This document shows, in pieces, positions 14,367 through 21,731 of a DNA stretch of 21,731 nt (the first letter of the stretch is position 1; each line of letters opens with the position of its first letter). The stretch spans positions 1 through 21,731 of the forward strand of contig DDSO01000076.1 of NCBI GenBank assembly GCA_002343425.1. The letters run 5' to 3'. The translations under genes and the position numbers were made by a program. The notes beneath the pieces are model-generated. The model was not told where the DNA came from. It was given only the letters and a program-made list of their open reading frames with translations, and made no database searches. The stretch comes from Brevundimonas sp. UBA2388 (lineage in GTDB: Bacteria; Pseudomonadota; Alphaproteobacteria; Caulobacterales; Caulobacteraceae).

Positions 14367-15013
14367 ACCTCTGGCAGCTGGGCCCGCAGGTCGACGAGCG
14401 TGGCCCTGATGTGCGCGCGGGCTTCCCGACGAACGGTCTCGGTCCGGCGTTCCAGCCAGGCCTGAAGCAGGGCTTCATGCTCGTGACTGGCCCGGTCGAG
14501 TCGGCGGTGCTCGCCAAGGTGCACCCGTACATAGCGTTCGGACAGGGCGAGCAGCCGGTCGACCGTCTCGATGGTCACCGCGCGGCCTGAAGGCCGGACC
14601 AGCGCCAGGTGGAACTCGCGATTGCGGCGTCCGACATCGGCGAGGCCGTTCTTCAGCGCGGCGTCCAGTGCGGCGAAGGCGCTACGGGCCGCTTCATGCG
14701 CGGCCGCGTCGGCCTCAAGCGCGCCGAGCACGCAGGCGATCGGTTCAATACGAAGGCGCAGGTCGAAGACGTCCTCGGCGTCGGCGCGCGACAGGGGCCG
14801 GACGATGAAGCCGCGGTTGGGGTGGGAGACGACCAGCCCCTCGCTCTCGAGCCGAGCGAGGGCCTCACGCAGGGGAATTTTGCTGACGCCCAGCTCCAGC
14901 GCGAGGGCGTCCTGACGGATCGGGGCATCGGCGGGCAGGCGGCCCGAGAGGATGCGTTCGCGCGCCTCGGTGAAGACCTGGTCGGGCAGCAGACGCGGCG
15001 CGCGGGTCGTCAT
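14363..15013 (-). CDS. GntR-family (FCD subfamily) transcriptional regulator of the hydroxyproline locus
   Basis: A 216-residue regulator. Residues about 10-72 are the GntR winged helix (VFTEARERILSGRL, then QDALALELGVSKIPLREALARLESEGLV, wing HPNRGFIV); the rest is an all-helical FCD effector domain with DVFDLRLRIEP and candidate metal-binding histidines His135 (NREFH), His179 and His201. The ATG at 15013 is two nt after the epimerase stop, so it is the third gene of the deaminase-epimerase-regulator operon and would regulate itself through the palindrome at 16948-16959. FCD regulators usually sense a small carboxylate; here hydroxyproline or a downstream intermediate is likely. Its stop converges with that of the M24 peptidase gene. 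Confidence 0.92.
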   Translation of the reverse strand: MTTRAPRLLPDQVFTEARERILSGRLPADAPIRQDALALELGVSKIPLREALARLESEGLVVSHPNRGFIVRPLSRADAEDVFDLRLRIEPIACVLGALEADAAAHEAARSAFAALDAALKNGLADVGRRNREFHLALVRPSGRAVTIETVDRLLALSERYVRVHLGEHRRLDRASHEHEALLQAWLERRTETVRREARAHIRATLVDLRAQLPEV

Positions 15014-15015
15014 CC

Positions 15016-16017
15016 TCAGACCACCTGAAATCCGTGGGCGAAGACGTCCTCGTCGTCGATCCAGATCTCGTTCAGGCTTGTGGCGATGGCCGAGCCCTCG
15101 ACCGAGGGGATGATGGCGGGGCGGCCGCCGACCTCTGTCTCGGCTTCCACTCGGCCGATGAACCGGCTGCCGATATAGCTTTCATGGACGAAGGCCTGAC
15201 CGACCGGCAGCCGGCCTGTCGCGTGTAGATGCGCCAGGCGCGCGGAGGTGCCTGTCCCGCATGGACTGCGGTCGATGGCCTTGTCGCCGTAGAAGACGGC
15301 GTTTCGGCCATCCGCGCCCTCGCCCTTCGGCTTGTCGGCCCACAGAAGGTGGGAGACGCCGCGGATTGTCGGGTCGAGCGGATGGACGGGCGTATAGACC
15401 TCGCGCAGCAAGGCCCGGATGACCGGCGACAGTTGCAGGATGCGGGCGGCACCCAGATCGTCCAGGCCGGCATAGGCGCCCTGGGGTTCGATGATGGCGT
15501 AGAAGTTTCCGCCATAGGCGACGTCGATGGTCAGGGGGCCGAACCCGGGAACGTCGATCTCGATGCCCTGCTGCGCCAGATACGACGGCACATTGCGAAT
15601 GCGGACGGACCGGACGCGCGTGCCGTCCTGCACATAGTCCAGTTCGATCACGCCGGCGGGCACCTCGGCGATGACCTTGCCCAGCGTGCGCGGTTTGATC
15701 AGCCCGTGCTCCAGCGCGAAGGTGATGATGCCGATGGTGCCGTGACCGCACATGGGCAGGCAGCCGCTGGTCTCGATGAACAGGATGCCGACGTCGGCCT
15801 CGGGCGTGGTCGGCGGATACAGAAAGCCGCCGCTCATCATGTCGTGGCCACGTGGCTCGAAACAGAGGCCGGTGCGGATCCAGTCGTAGCGGGTCATGAA
15901 GTCCTGACGCCGGGCGCTCATCGTATCGCCGGTCAGTTCAGGCGCGCCCTCAATCACCAGCCGCACGGGATTGCCGGCGGTGTGGCCGTCTATGCAGCGG
16001 AAGACGTGCCGCGCCAT
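15016..16017 (-). CDS. 4-Hydroxyproline 2-epimerase (proline racemase family)
   Basis: A 333-residue member of the proline racemase family that interconverts trans-4-hydroxy-L-proline and cis-4-hydroxy-D-proline with two catalytic cysteines. Both are present: Cys90 in LPMCGHGTIG and Cys253 in RSPCGTGTSARLA. Having Cys at the first position, instead of Ser or Thr, separates epimerases and racemases from trans-3-hydroxy-L-proline dehydratases. The N-terminal IDGHTAGNPVRLV and the MSGGFLYPP segment are also family hallmarks. Proline racemase activity cannot be ruled out by motifs alone, but the neighbouring deaminase and D-amino-acid oxidoreductase strongly favour hydroxyproline. It lies two nt from both the deaminase gene upstream and the GntR gene downstream, so the three genes form one operon. 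This is the first intracellular step of the pathway. Confidence 0.93.
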   Translation of the reverse strand: MARHVFRCIDGHTAGNPVRLVIEGAPELTGDTMSARRQDFMTRYDWIRTGLCFEPRGHDMMSGGFLYPPTTPEADVGILFIETSGCLPMCGHGTIGIITFALEHGLIKPRTLGKVIAEVPAGVIELDYVQDGTRVRSVRIRNVPSYLAQQGIEIDVPGFGPLTIDVAYGGNFYAIIEPQGAYAGLDDLGAARILQLSPVIRALLREVYTPVHPLDPTIRGVSHLLWADKPKGEGADGRNAVFYGDKAIDRSPCGTGTSARLAHLHATGRLPVGQAFVHESYIGSRFIGRVEAETEVGGRPAIIPSVEGSAIATSLNEIWIDDEDVFAHGFQVV

Positions 16018-16019
16018 GG

Positions 16020-16916
16020 CTACAGGACCGGTCGGGTCGCGGCGGCCTTTTCGACCATGGCGATCACCTCGGCCCGACGCGCGCCGACCAGCGGATGGCG
16101 CGGTGGCCGGACGCGCTCATGGCCGCGTCCCATAACCTGTTCGGCGATCTTGATGGACTGGACCAGGTCATGGTCGGCGTCGAGGTGGAGCAGGGGCATG
16201 AACCAGCGGTAGATGGCGAGGGCCGTCTGCATGTCGCCGCGCTTGAACGCGTCCCACAGGGCCAGGGATTCCTTCGGGAAGGCGTTGGTCAGGCCGGACA
16301 CCCAACCCTGGGCGCCCAGCATCAGGCCTTCCAGCGCCACATCGTCGAGACCGGCGAACAGGACGTAGCGGTCGCCGAACTCGTTGAGCAGGTCGGTGAA
16401 GCGGCGCGTGTCGGGCGCGCTCTCCTTGAGGGCGACGACATTGGGCAGGTCCGACAGGGCGTGCAGGGCCTCGAAGCCGATGCTGACCCGATAGGCCGGC
16501 GGGTTGTTGTACAGCATGATCGGCAGGCCGGTGGCCTCGGCCACGGTGCGGAAATGGGCGGCCAGTTCGGCCTGGGTCGGCACATAGACCATGGCCGGCA
16601 GGACCATGAGGCCGTCGGCCCCGATGGTCTCGGCGTCGCGGGCGAAGGCGGCTGCGCGACGGGTGTCCAGCTCGGCGACGCCCGCGATCACCGGCACGCG
16701 TCCGGCCACGGTCTTCACCGTCGCGGCCAGCATGGCGCGCTTCTCGTCGGCGTCGAGCGAGTTGTTCTCGCCCACGGTGCCCATGACGATCAGCCCGTGC
16801 ACGCCGTCGCGGATGAGGCCATCCTGCACCGTCGCGGTGGAGTCGAAATCGATCGAGAAATCCGCCGCGAACTGCGTGGTGGCGGCGGGGATCACGCCCT
16901 CCCAGGAAATCGACAT
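16020..16916 (-). CDS. Delta1-pyrroline-4-hydroxy-2-carboxylate (HPC) deaminase, DHDPS/NAL family
   Basis: A 298-residue TIM-barrel lyase of the dihydrodipicolinate synthase/N-acetylneuraminate lyase family. The Schiff-base lysine is Lys164 (VVALKES), with Tyr136 in LYNNPPAYRV as the usual partner, and GTVGENNSL (46-54) as the carboxylate-binding loop. In hydroxyproline loci a protein of this family converts HPC to 2-oxoglutarate semialdehyde plus ammonia; I assign this from the adjacent epimerase and oxidoreductase. Its ATG at 16916 is preceded by GAGGA on the minus strand. It is the first gene of the operon and is divergent from the oxidoreductase gene, with the palindrome at 16948-16959 between them. 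True dihydrodipicolinate synthase is unlikely in this context. Confidence 0.9.
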   Translation of the reverse strand: MSISWEGVIPAATTQFAADFSIDFDSTATVQDGLIRDGVHGLIVMGTVGENNSLDADEKRAMLAATVKTVAGRVPVIAGVAELDTRRAAAFARDAETIGADGLMVLPAMVYVPTQAELAAHFRTVAEATGLPIMLYNNPPAYRVSIGFEALHALSDLPNVVALKESAPDTRRFTDLLNEFGDRYVLFAGLDDVALEGLMLGAQGWVSGLTNAFPKESLALWDAFKRGDMQTALAIYRWFMPLLHLDADHDLVQSIKIAEQVMGRGHERVRPPRHPLVGARRAEVIAMVEKAAATRPVL

Positions 16917-16947
16917 CGGGTCCTCGCTTCCAGTGACTTAAGCCATT

Positions 16948-16959
16948 ATCGTATACGAT
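16948..16959. promoter_or_regulatory. Candidate GntR/FCD operator, copy 2: ATCGTATACGAT
   Basis: The same perfect 12-bp palindrome as at 13153-13164, here in the 69-bp divergent region between the HPC deaminase gene (minus) and the oxidoreductase gene (plus). On the minus strand it directly precedes and overlaps a possible -10 element GATAAT (16950-16945), a position suited to repression. The -35 element is poor. Confidence 0.75.
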
Positions 16960-16985
16960 CCTGAGGTCGAGGCAACGGGAGTCCG

Positions 16986-18233
16986 ATGCAACCAAAGTCC
17001 TGGCTCGTTATCGGCGGCGGTCTGGTCGGGGCCGCCTCCGCGCTGCGGCTGCAGGCGGCGGGCTTCGCCGTGACCCTGATCGACCCGGGCGATCCGCGCC
17101 GCGCCGCCTCATTCGGCAATATCGGACATATCGCGGCCGAACAGGTGTCGCCGCTGGCGTCGCGCGAGAGTCTGCGGACGTTTCCGGGCCGTCTGTTCGG
17201 CCTCGGCGGACCGCTCGATTTCCGCTGGCGGGACGCCGGCCTGTGGGGGCCGTGGGCGATGCGGTTCATCGCGGCCTCTGGTCCGGCGCAGCACGCGCGC
17301 GGGCAGGCGGCCCTGACCGCCATCCTCGCTCAGGCACTGCCGGCATGGCGGCGACTGGCCGACTTCTCCGGAGCGCCCGGGATCGTCGGTCGCGACGGCC
17401 ATGCCGTGGTCTGGATGTCGGAGCAGGCAGCCGGGAAGGGGCTCAAGGCGTGGGAAAGGTCGCCGACCGGCAGCACCACGTTCAGGTCGATGGATGCGGA
17501 CGATCTGGCCCGCTATGCGGAGGTGATGACCCGCGCGCCGGTCGCGGGCATTCGCTTTTCCGGCACGGCCCAGGTGAGCGAGCCACAGGCCGCCCGTGAC
17601 GCCCTGATGGCCGCCTTCAAGGCGCAAGGCGGGGAGGTGGTCCATGCTAGGGTCGAACGTCTGTCGGGCGGCGATCGCGTGATCGCTCATCTCGACGGCG
17701 GCGGAGCGCGCGAGGCCGAAGGCGCGCTGGTCGCGGCGGGGGCATGGGCCGGTTGGCTGATGCGCGGGCTCGGCGTCGACGCCCCGGTGATCGCCGAGCG
17801 CGGCTATTCGGTACAGAGCGCCGACCACAGCTGGGACGAGACCCTGCCGCCGACGGTGTTCGAGGAGCATTCGATGGTGGTTTCCCGCTTCACCAGTGGT
17901 CTGCGCGCCTCCAGTTTCGTCGAGTTCGGCTCGCCCGATGCGCCCGGCGATCCGCGCAAATGGCGGGCGCTGGAGCGGCGGCTTGGCGATCTCGGCATTC
18001 GCTTCTCGCCGGAGCCGGATCGGTGGGTCGGGCCGCGGCCGACCCTGCCTGACTATCTGCCGGCCATCGGGCGGCTGGAGCGTGACCCGCGCATCCTCTA
18101 TGCCTTCGGTCACCAGCACCTCGGTCTGACCATGTCAGCGATCACCGCCGAGCTGACGGCGTCACTGGCGCAAGGAACGGAGCCGGTGATCGATCTCGCA
18201 CCCTTCCGGATCGAACGGTTCGGCCGAGGTTGA
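16986..18233 (+). CDS. FAD-dependent D-amino-acid oxidoreductase, probable cis-4-hydroxy-D-proline oxidase/dehydrogenase
   Basis: A 415-residue DadA-like flavoprotein. It has an N-terminal Rossmann motif VIGGGLVGAASAL (GxGxxG at residues 10-15), the conserved AASFGNIGHIA segment (about 41-51), and a C-terminal flavin-contact motif FGHQHLGLT (about 374-382). In hydroxyproline catabolism this enzyme oxidises cis-4-hydroxy-D-proline to delta1-pyrroline-4-hydroxy-2-carboxylate, the deaminase substrate. The ATG 16986 follows GGGAG at 16977-16981. It is transcribed away from the deaminase operon across the shared operator. No downstream partner is on its strand: the DNA ligase gene converges on it 23 nt away. 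Only one flavoprotein polypeptide is present, not a multi-subunit oxidase. A general D-amino-acid dehydrogenase is the alternative. Confidence 0.9.
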   Translation: MQPKSWLVIGGGLVGAASALRLQAAGFAVTLIDPGDPRRAASFGNIGHIAAEQVSPLASRESLRTFPGRLFGLGGPLDFRWRDAGLWGPWAMRFIAASGPAQHARGQAALTAILAQALPAWRRLADFSGAPGIVGRDGHAVVWMSEQAAGKGLKAWERSPTGSTTFRSMDADDLARYAEVMTRAPVAGIRFSGTAQVSEPQAARDALMAAFKAQGGEVVHARVERLSGGDRVIAHLDGGGAREAEGALVAAGAWAGWLMRGLGVDAPVIAERGYSVQSADHSWDETLPPTVFEEHSMVVSRFTSGLRASSFVEFGSPDAPGDPRKWRALERRLGDLGIRFSPEPDRWVGPRPTLPDYLPAIGRLERDPRILYAFGHQHLGLTMSAITAELTASLAQGTEPVIDLAPFRIERFGRG

Positions 18234-18256
18234 TGGATGGGCAGGCCCGCTTCCGT

Positions 18257-19873
18257 TCATTGCCTCCCGGCCTGATCCAGCATCCCTTCCAGCGTCGTCA
18301 GCTCGTCCGCCTCCTTCGCCGGCTTGTCCCAGCGGATGCGGCTGATCCGGGGGAAGCGCATGGCGACCCCGGACTTGTGACGCTTCGACCGTTGCAGCCC
18401 CTCGAAGGCCACCTCGAGTACGAGGCCGAACTCGCGGCTCGCCTTGACCGACCGCACCGGGCCGAAGCGTTCGACGGTGTTGTCGCGGACGAATTTGTCG
18501 AGCTGCTTCAGCTCCTCATCGGTGAAGCCGAAATAGGCCTTGCCCACCGGTGTCAGGGCGTGACTGCCGTCGATGTCCTCGGTCCAGACCCCGAAGGTGA
18601 AGTCGGAATAGAAGCTGGACCGTTTGCCGTGCCCTCGCTGGGCATACATCAGCACGGCGTCGACCAGATGCGGGTCCTTCTTCCACTTGAACCACGGCCC
18701 CTTGGGGCGGCCCGCCTCATAGACGCTGTCGAGTCGTTTCAGCATCAGGCCTTCCGCTGCCTGTGGGTCGCCCTCCGGCGGCATTGAGCGCAGCGCCGCG
18801 AGGTCGTCCCATGAGGCGAAGGGCTGGATCGGGGACAGATCGATCCGGTCGGACGCAAGCAACGCGACCAGAGCCTCCAGCCGGGCCCGCCGCTCTGCAA
18901 AGCTCAGCTTGCGCAGTTCGACTCCGTCCGCCGCCAGCAGGTCATAGGCGCGAATGCCGGCGGGATATGCCGTCATCACCTTGGCGTCCGCCGTCTTGCG
19001 GTTCAGTCGCTGCTGAAGGTCGCCGAATGAACCGACCCGTCCCTCGCGCAGCACCAGAAGCTCGCCGTCGATGACCCCCTCATGGGTCAGGGCCGCCAGC
19101 ACGTCCGGGAAGGTGGGTGATATGTCCTCGCCGGTGCGGCTGTACAGGCGCCTTACCCCGCCCTCGCTGACGGCCTGCACGCGTATGCCGTCCCATTTCC
19201 ATTCGGCGACATAGGCGGAGGGATCCAGCTTCGCCATCTCCGCTTCGTCGATCGGCTGGGCCAGCATGACCGGCCGGAAGCGGCCGTGGGCATCGGCCGA
19301 GGGACGCTCGGCCCGGCCGTCCAGCCAGGCCAGAAGGTCGGCATAGGGCGGTGACTGGGCATGCCAGACCTCCTGGATGTCCGGCACCTCCACCCCGCCG
19401 AAATCAGCCGCCGCCTGCCACGCCAGCCGCGCCGAGACTCCGACGCGCAGCCCCCCCGTCACCAGCTTCAGAAGGGCCCAACGGCCGTCGGCGTCGAGGG
19501 CGTCCAGCCAGCCTTCCAGCAGGCCCTGCACATCGCCGCGCCTTGCCTGCGTCAGGGCGTCGATCACCTCGGACAGGTCCGGCTCGCGATTGGCGCCGTG
19601 ACGTGCTGGCCAGATCAGGGCGACGGTTTCGGCGAGATCTCCGACATAGTCGTAGGACAGGCGGAACAGTTCGGGATCGACGCGCGCCTCGACGGCCCGG
19701 CGGATCATGGCGGGCTTGGCGGCGGTGAAGGTCAGGGCGCCGGTCAGGGCGGCGAGCGCCCATCCGCGGTCGGGGTCCGGCGTGTCCGCCAGATGGTCGC
19801 GGATCAGACGGAGCTTGGCGTTGCGCGACGCCGTCAGCGACAGGCGATCCAGCAGGGCGGCGAAGGCGCGCAT
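18257..19873 (-). CDS. ATP-dependent DNA ligase (ligase-associated DNA damage response type)
   Basis: A 538-residue ATP-dependent DNA ligase that seals nicks through a lysyl-AMP intermediate. An N-terminal helical DNA-binding domain (about 1-190; MRAFAALLDRL, GLRVGVSARL) precedes the nucleotidyltransferase core: motif I EWKWDGIR with Lys226, motif III IDGELLV with Glu271, motif IV EGLMLKR at 374-380, and motif V WFKWKKD at 394-400. A C-terminal OB fold follows (LVDAVLMYAQRGHGKR to AMRFPRISRIRWDK). The start ATG shares one base with the stop of the MBL exonuclease gene. This pairing is the bacterial ligase-associated DNA damage response module. It is distinct from the essential NAD-dependent LigA and from LigD, which carries polymerase and phosphoesterase domains not found here. 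Confidence 0.93.
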   Translation of the reverse strand: MRAFAALLDRLSLTASRNAKLRLIRDHLADTPDPDRGWALAALTGALTFTAAKPAMIRRAVEARVDPELFRLSYDYVGDLAETVALIWPARHGANREPDLSEVIDALTQARRGDVQGLLEGWLDALDADGRWALLKLVTGGLRVGVSARLAWQAAADFGGVEVPDIQEVWHAQSPPYADLLAWLDGRAERPSADAHGRFRPVMLAQPIDEAEMAKLDPSAYVAEWKWDGIRVQAVSEGGVRRLYSRTGEDISPTFPDVLAALTHEGVIDGELLVLREGRVGSFGDLQQRLNRKTADAKVMTAYPAGIRAYDLLAADGVELRKLSFAERRARLEALVALLASDRIDLSPIQPFASWDDLAALRSMPPEGDPQAAEGLMLKRLDSVYEAGRPKGPWFKWKKDPHLVDAVLMYAQRGHGKRSSFYSDFTFGVWTEDIDGSHALTPVGKAYFGFTDEELKQLDKFVRDNTVERFGPVRSVKASREFGLVLEVAFEGLQRSKRHKSGVAMRFPRISRIRWDKPAKEADELTTLEGMLDQAGRQ

Positions 19874-20907
19874 CAGTCGTCGTCCTCGTCCTCATAGCCC
19901 ACAAGGTGCAGGGCCCGCGCCTTGAGGCCATTCAGCTCCGCCCAACGGCGCAGGGCGTCGTCGCGTCCATGGGTGATCCAGACCTCCTGCGGCGACAGTT
20001 CCGTCAGCGTCTCCGTCAGCTCATCCCAGTCGGCGTGGTCAGACAGTACGAGCGGGAGTTCCACGCCGCGCTGTCGCGCGCGAGCCCGGACGCTCATCCA
20101 GCCAGAGGCGAAGGCGGTGACGGGATCGGGGAAGCGTCGGCTCCACCGATCCGCCAGCGCAGATGGCGGGGCGATGATGATCCGGCCGGCGAAGTCGGCC
20201 TTTGATCCCGTCGCCGGCGCCAGCGGGCCCAGCGTCACGCCGAAATGCTCGTAGAGACGGTTCAGGCGTTCCAGTGCGCCGTGGACATAGATGGTCTCGT
20301 CATACCCGGCTTCACGCAGCAGCCGGATCACCCGCTGCGCCTTGCCCAGGGCATAGGCGCCAACCAGATGGGCGCGCTCGGGAAACTGCTGAACCGAGCG
20401 CAGCAGCCGCGCGATCTCCTGTGTATCCGGTGGATGGCGGAAGACCGGCAGGCCAAAAGTCGCTTCGGTGATGAAGACGTCGCTGGGCACGGGTTCGAAC
20501 AGTGCGCAGGTCGGGTCGCGGCGGCGCTTGTAGTCGCCCGAGGCGGTGATCGTCAGACCGTGCTGGCGGACGGTCGCTTGCGCCGAGCCCAACACATGGC
20601 CCGCCGGCGCCAGAGACAGCTCGACGTCCCCGACCGTGACCTGCTCACCATAGGCCAGCGGCTGTGTGTGCCCGGCGAAGTCATGGCCGTAGCGCTCGCC
20701 CATGATGGCGAGGGTCTCGGGTGTCGCCAGCACCGCTCCATGCCCCGCCCGTGCATGGTCCGCATGACCATGGGTGATGACCGCCCGATCGACAGGCCGC
20801 GGCGGATCGATGAAGAAGGCGCCGCCCGGACACCACAGCCCATCGGGTGTCGGCCTGAGGATCGCTTCGAAACGGCGTGAATGACGAGGGTCTGAGGGCT
20901 GGGGCAT
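19873..20907 (-). CDS. Ligase-associated DNA damage response exonuclease (MBL fold)
   Basis: A 344-residue metallo-beta-lactamase-fold nuclease related to the beta-CASP/SNM1 group. The metal motif ITHGHADHARAGHG places His46, His48, Asp50 and His51; later ligands are in APAGHVLGSAQ, SGDYKRRRDP and the C-terminal VLSDHADWDEL. A helical insert (VQQFPERAHLVGAYALGKAQR) resembles the beta-CASP domain. The tight one-base overlap with the ATP-dependent ligase gene identifies it as the exonuclease of the ligase-associated DNA repair module; enzymatic activity on DNA is known by family, not visible here. The ATG 20907 is the first plausible start, with a weak GGAAC upstream. The 95-bp gap to the upstream oxidoreductase gene could hold its promoter, but no convincing elements are seen. 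Confidence 0.9.
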   Translation of the reverse strand: MPQPSDPRHSRRFEAILRPTPDGLWCPGGAFFIDPPRPVDRAVITHGHADHARAGHGAVLATPETLAIMGERYGHDFAGHTQPLAYGEQVTVGDVELSLAPAGHVLGSAQATVRQHGLTITASGDYKRRRDPTCALFEPVPSDVFITEATFGLPVFRHPPDTQEIARLLRSVQQFPERAHLVGAYALGKAQRVIRLLREAGYDETIYVHGALERLNRLYEHFGVTLGPLAPATGSKADFAGRIIIAPPSALADRWSRRFPDPVTAFASGWMSVRARARQRGVELPLVLSDHADWDELTETLTELSPQEVWITHGRDDALRRWAELNGLKARALHLVGYEDEDDD

Positions 20908-21002
20908 GGAGTTCCGAAGCGAGCTTGCAGAACCTTGAACGCCGCGACAATGCGAGGTTTCCGTTCCGATCGATCTTCAACCGGAAACGCCCGGCGCGCC
21001 GC

Positions 21003-21731
21003 CTAGCGAAGCGCCGCGTTGATCCGGTCGAGAGCCGCCGCGCCCGGAACCAGTTCAGCATCGGACAGGGCGTTGAGCGGCTTCGCGACGGTCGCCAGGG
21101 CGTCATGCAGATCTTCGGACTCGGCCTCAACATAGAGCAGGCCGGTGACGATCTCGCCGACGGCTTCCCGTTCGTGCAGATAGGCCATGGCCTTGACCCG
21201 GTCTGTCGCGTCGTAGTCCCGGGCGACCTTGCGCAGCATCAGGACCGATCCGTCGTGCTGGGCCACCTCAACCAGTGAGCCCGGCGGGTAGGCGGCGGTG
21301 ACTGGCGCGCGACCTAGGATCACATCCAGCCGGTTGACCGCCTCATTGTGCTCGCGCACCCAGTCGAAACTCTTGGTTGATCCCTTGTGGTTGTTGAACG
21401 CCACGCAGGGACTGAGCACATCGATGAAGGCCGCGCCCTTGTGCGTCAGGGCCGCCTTGATCAGGGGCACCAGCTGGTCCTTGTCGCCGGAGAAGCTGCG
21501 GCCGACGAAAGTGGCGCCCAGCTGCAGGGCCATGGCGACCAGGTCGATGCCGCTGTCGGAATTGACCGCGCCCTTCTTGGACTTGCTGCCCTTGTCGGCG
21601 GTCGCCGAGAACTGCCCCTTGGTCAGGCCGTACACCCCGTTGTTCTCGACGATATAGGCCATGTTGACCCCGCGCCGCATGGCGTGGGCGAATTGGCCCA
21701 GACCGATCGAGGCGCTGTCGCCGTCGCCCGA
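21003..21731 (-). CDS. 2-Oxoacid:ferredoxin oxidoreductase, beta subunit (KorB-like), C-terminal 242 residues
   Basis: The thiamine-diphosphate subunit of a 2-oxoacid (probably 2-oxoglutarate):ferredoxin oxidoreductase, which couples oxidative decarboxylation to CoA thioester formation and ferredoxin reduction. The frame runs in from the window edge with the thiamine-diphosphate motif GDGDSASIGLGQF, followed by MRRGVNMAYIVENNGVYGLTKGQ, DLVAMALQLGATFVGRSFSG and DVLSPCVAFNNHKGS, all typical of KorB-type beta subunits. The internal ATG at 21680 is not the start, since conserved sequence precedes it. About 100 N-terminal residues, including the first cysteine cluster, are outside. The alpha/gamma subunit would be expected just upstream, beyond the window. 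2-Oxoglutarate specificity, rather than pyruvate, is inferred. Confidence 0.9.
   Translation of the reverse strand, partial: SGDGDSASIGLGQFAHAMRRGVNMAYIVENNGVYGLTKGQFSATADKGSKSKKGAVNSDSGIDLVAMALQLGATFVGRSFSGDKDQLVPLIKAALTHKGAAFIDVLSPCVAFNNHKGSTKSFDWVREHNEAVNRLDVILGRAPVTAAYPPGSLVEVAQHDGSVLMLRKVARDYDATDRVKAMAYLHEREAVGEIVTGLLYVEAESEDLHDALATVAKPLNALSDAELVPGAAALDRINAALR

Noticed and set aside
17109..18119. A 336-codon open frame on the minus strand
   Set aside because: It is antisense to the D-amino-acid oxidoreductase; composition is typical of a shadow frame.
20957..20988. Possible stem GTTTCCG / CGGAAAC with an 18-nt loop in the gap before the exonuclease gene
   Set aside because: Seven-base arms with a long loop and no T-run on either strand; not convincing as a terminator or a riboswitch.
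1..21731. CRISPR arrays, insertion sequences, tRNA/rRNA genes, prophage or toxin-antitoxin genes
   Set aside because: No regularly spaced direct repeats, transposase or integrase motifs, tRNA-like cloverleaf or related coding sequences were seen on either strand.

Overview
The window is about 21.7 kb of very GC-rich, gene-dense DNA with no mobile element, CRISPR array, tRNA or rRNA. Gene content (class I PHA synthase, aerobic aryl-CoA catabolism, hydroxyproline catabolism, a 2-oxoacid:ferredoxin oxidoreductase, an ATP-dependent ligase with an associated exonuclease) and the frequent 1-4 nt gene overlaps suggest a chromosomal segment of an aerobic alphaproteobacterium. A member of the Caulobacterales such as Brevundimonas is my best guess, but this rests on gene content and not on a search.

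Layout. (1) 1-1218, minus strand: the start of cysN and all of cysD, the ATP sulfurylase of sulfate assimilation. (2) 1257-9205, minus strand: eight tightly coupled genes, read from 9205 down to 1257. They encode a two-domain flavin monooxygenase/Old Yellow Enzyme fusion, an SDR dehydrogenase, a MarR regulator, a crotonase, an acyl-CoA dehydrogenase, an aryl-CoA ligase, a hotdog thioesterase and a RidA-family protein. This matches the aerobic CoA-thioester route for 2-aminobenzoate (anthranilate). The ligase makes aminobenzoyl-CoA, the fusion enzyme hydroxylates and reduces the ring, and the remaining enzymes would deaminate, open and beta-oxidise the product. A LysR gene (9244-10143) lies directly upstream on the same strand. 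(3) 10257-12246, plus strand: an unrecognised 62-residue protein followed by phaC.

(4) 12243-18233: a trans-4-hydroxy-L-proline catabolic locus. The minus-strand operon HPC deaminase > hydroxyproline 2-epimerase > GntR/FCD regulator is divergent from a D-amino-acid oxidoreductase. On the other side, an M24 (prolidase-like) peptidase is divergent from a TauE/SafE (TSUP) membrane protein. Both divergent intergenic regions carry the same perfect 12-bp palindrome ATCGTATACGAT, a good candidate operator for the GntR protein, which ties the peptidase and the membrane protein to the hydroxyproline genes. The pathway would run: peptide cleavage, epimerisation to cis-4-hydroxy-D-proline, oxidation to pyrroline-4-hydroxy-2-carboxylate, then deamination to 2-oxoglutarate semialdehyde. 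The last enzyme, the semialdehyde dehydrogenase, is not in the window.

(5) 18257-20907, minus strand: an MBL-fold ligase-associated exonuclease and an ATP-dependent DNA ligase, a DNA-repair pair. (6) 21003 to the window edge, minus strand: the C-terminal part of the beta subunit of a 2-oxoacid:ferredoxin oxidoreductase.

There is no gene-free stretch over 300 bases; the longest gaps are about 113 bp (10144-10256) and 95 bp (20908-21002). The points most worth a second look are the shared operator and the TSUP protein it appears to control, the RidA protein lacking the canonical arginine, and the crotonase lacking both hydratase glutamates.
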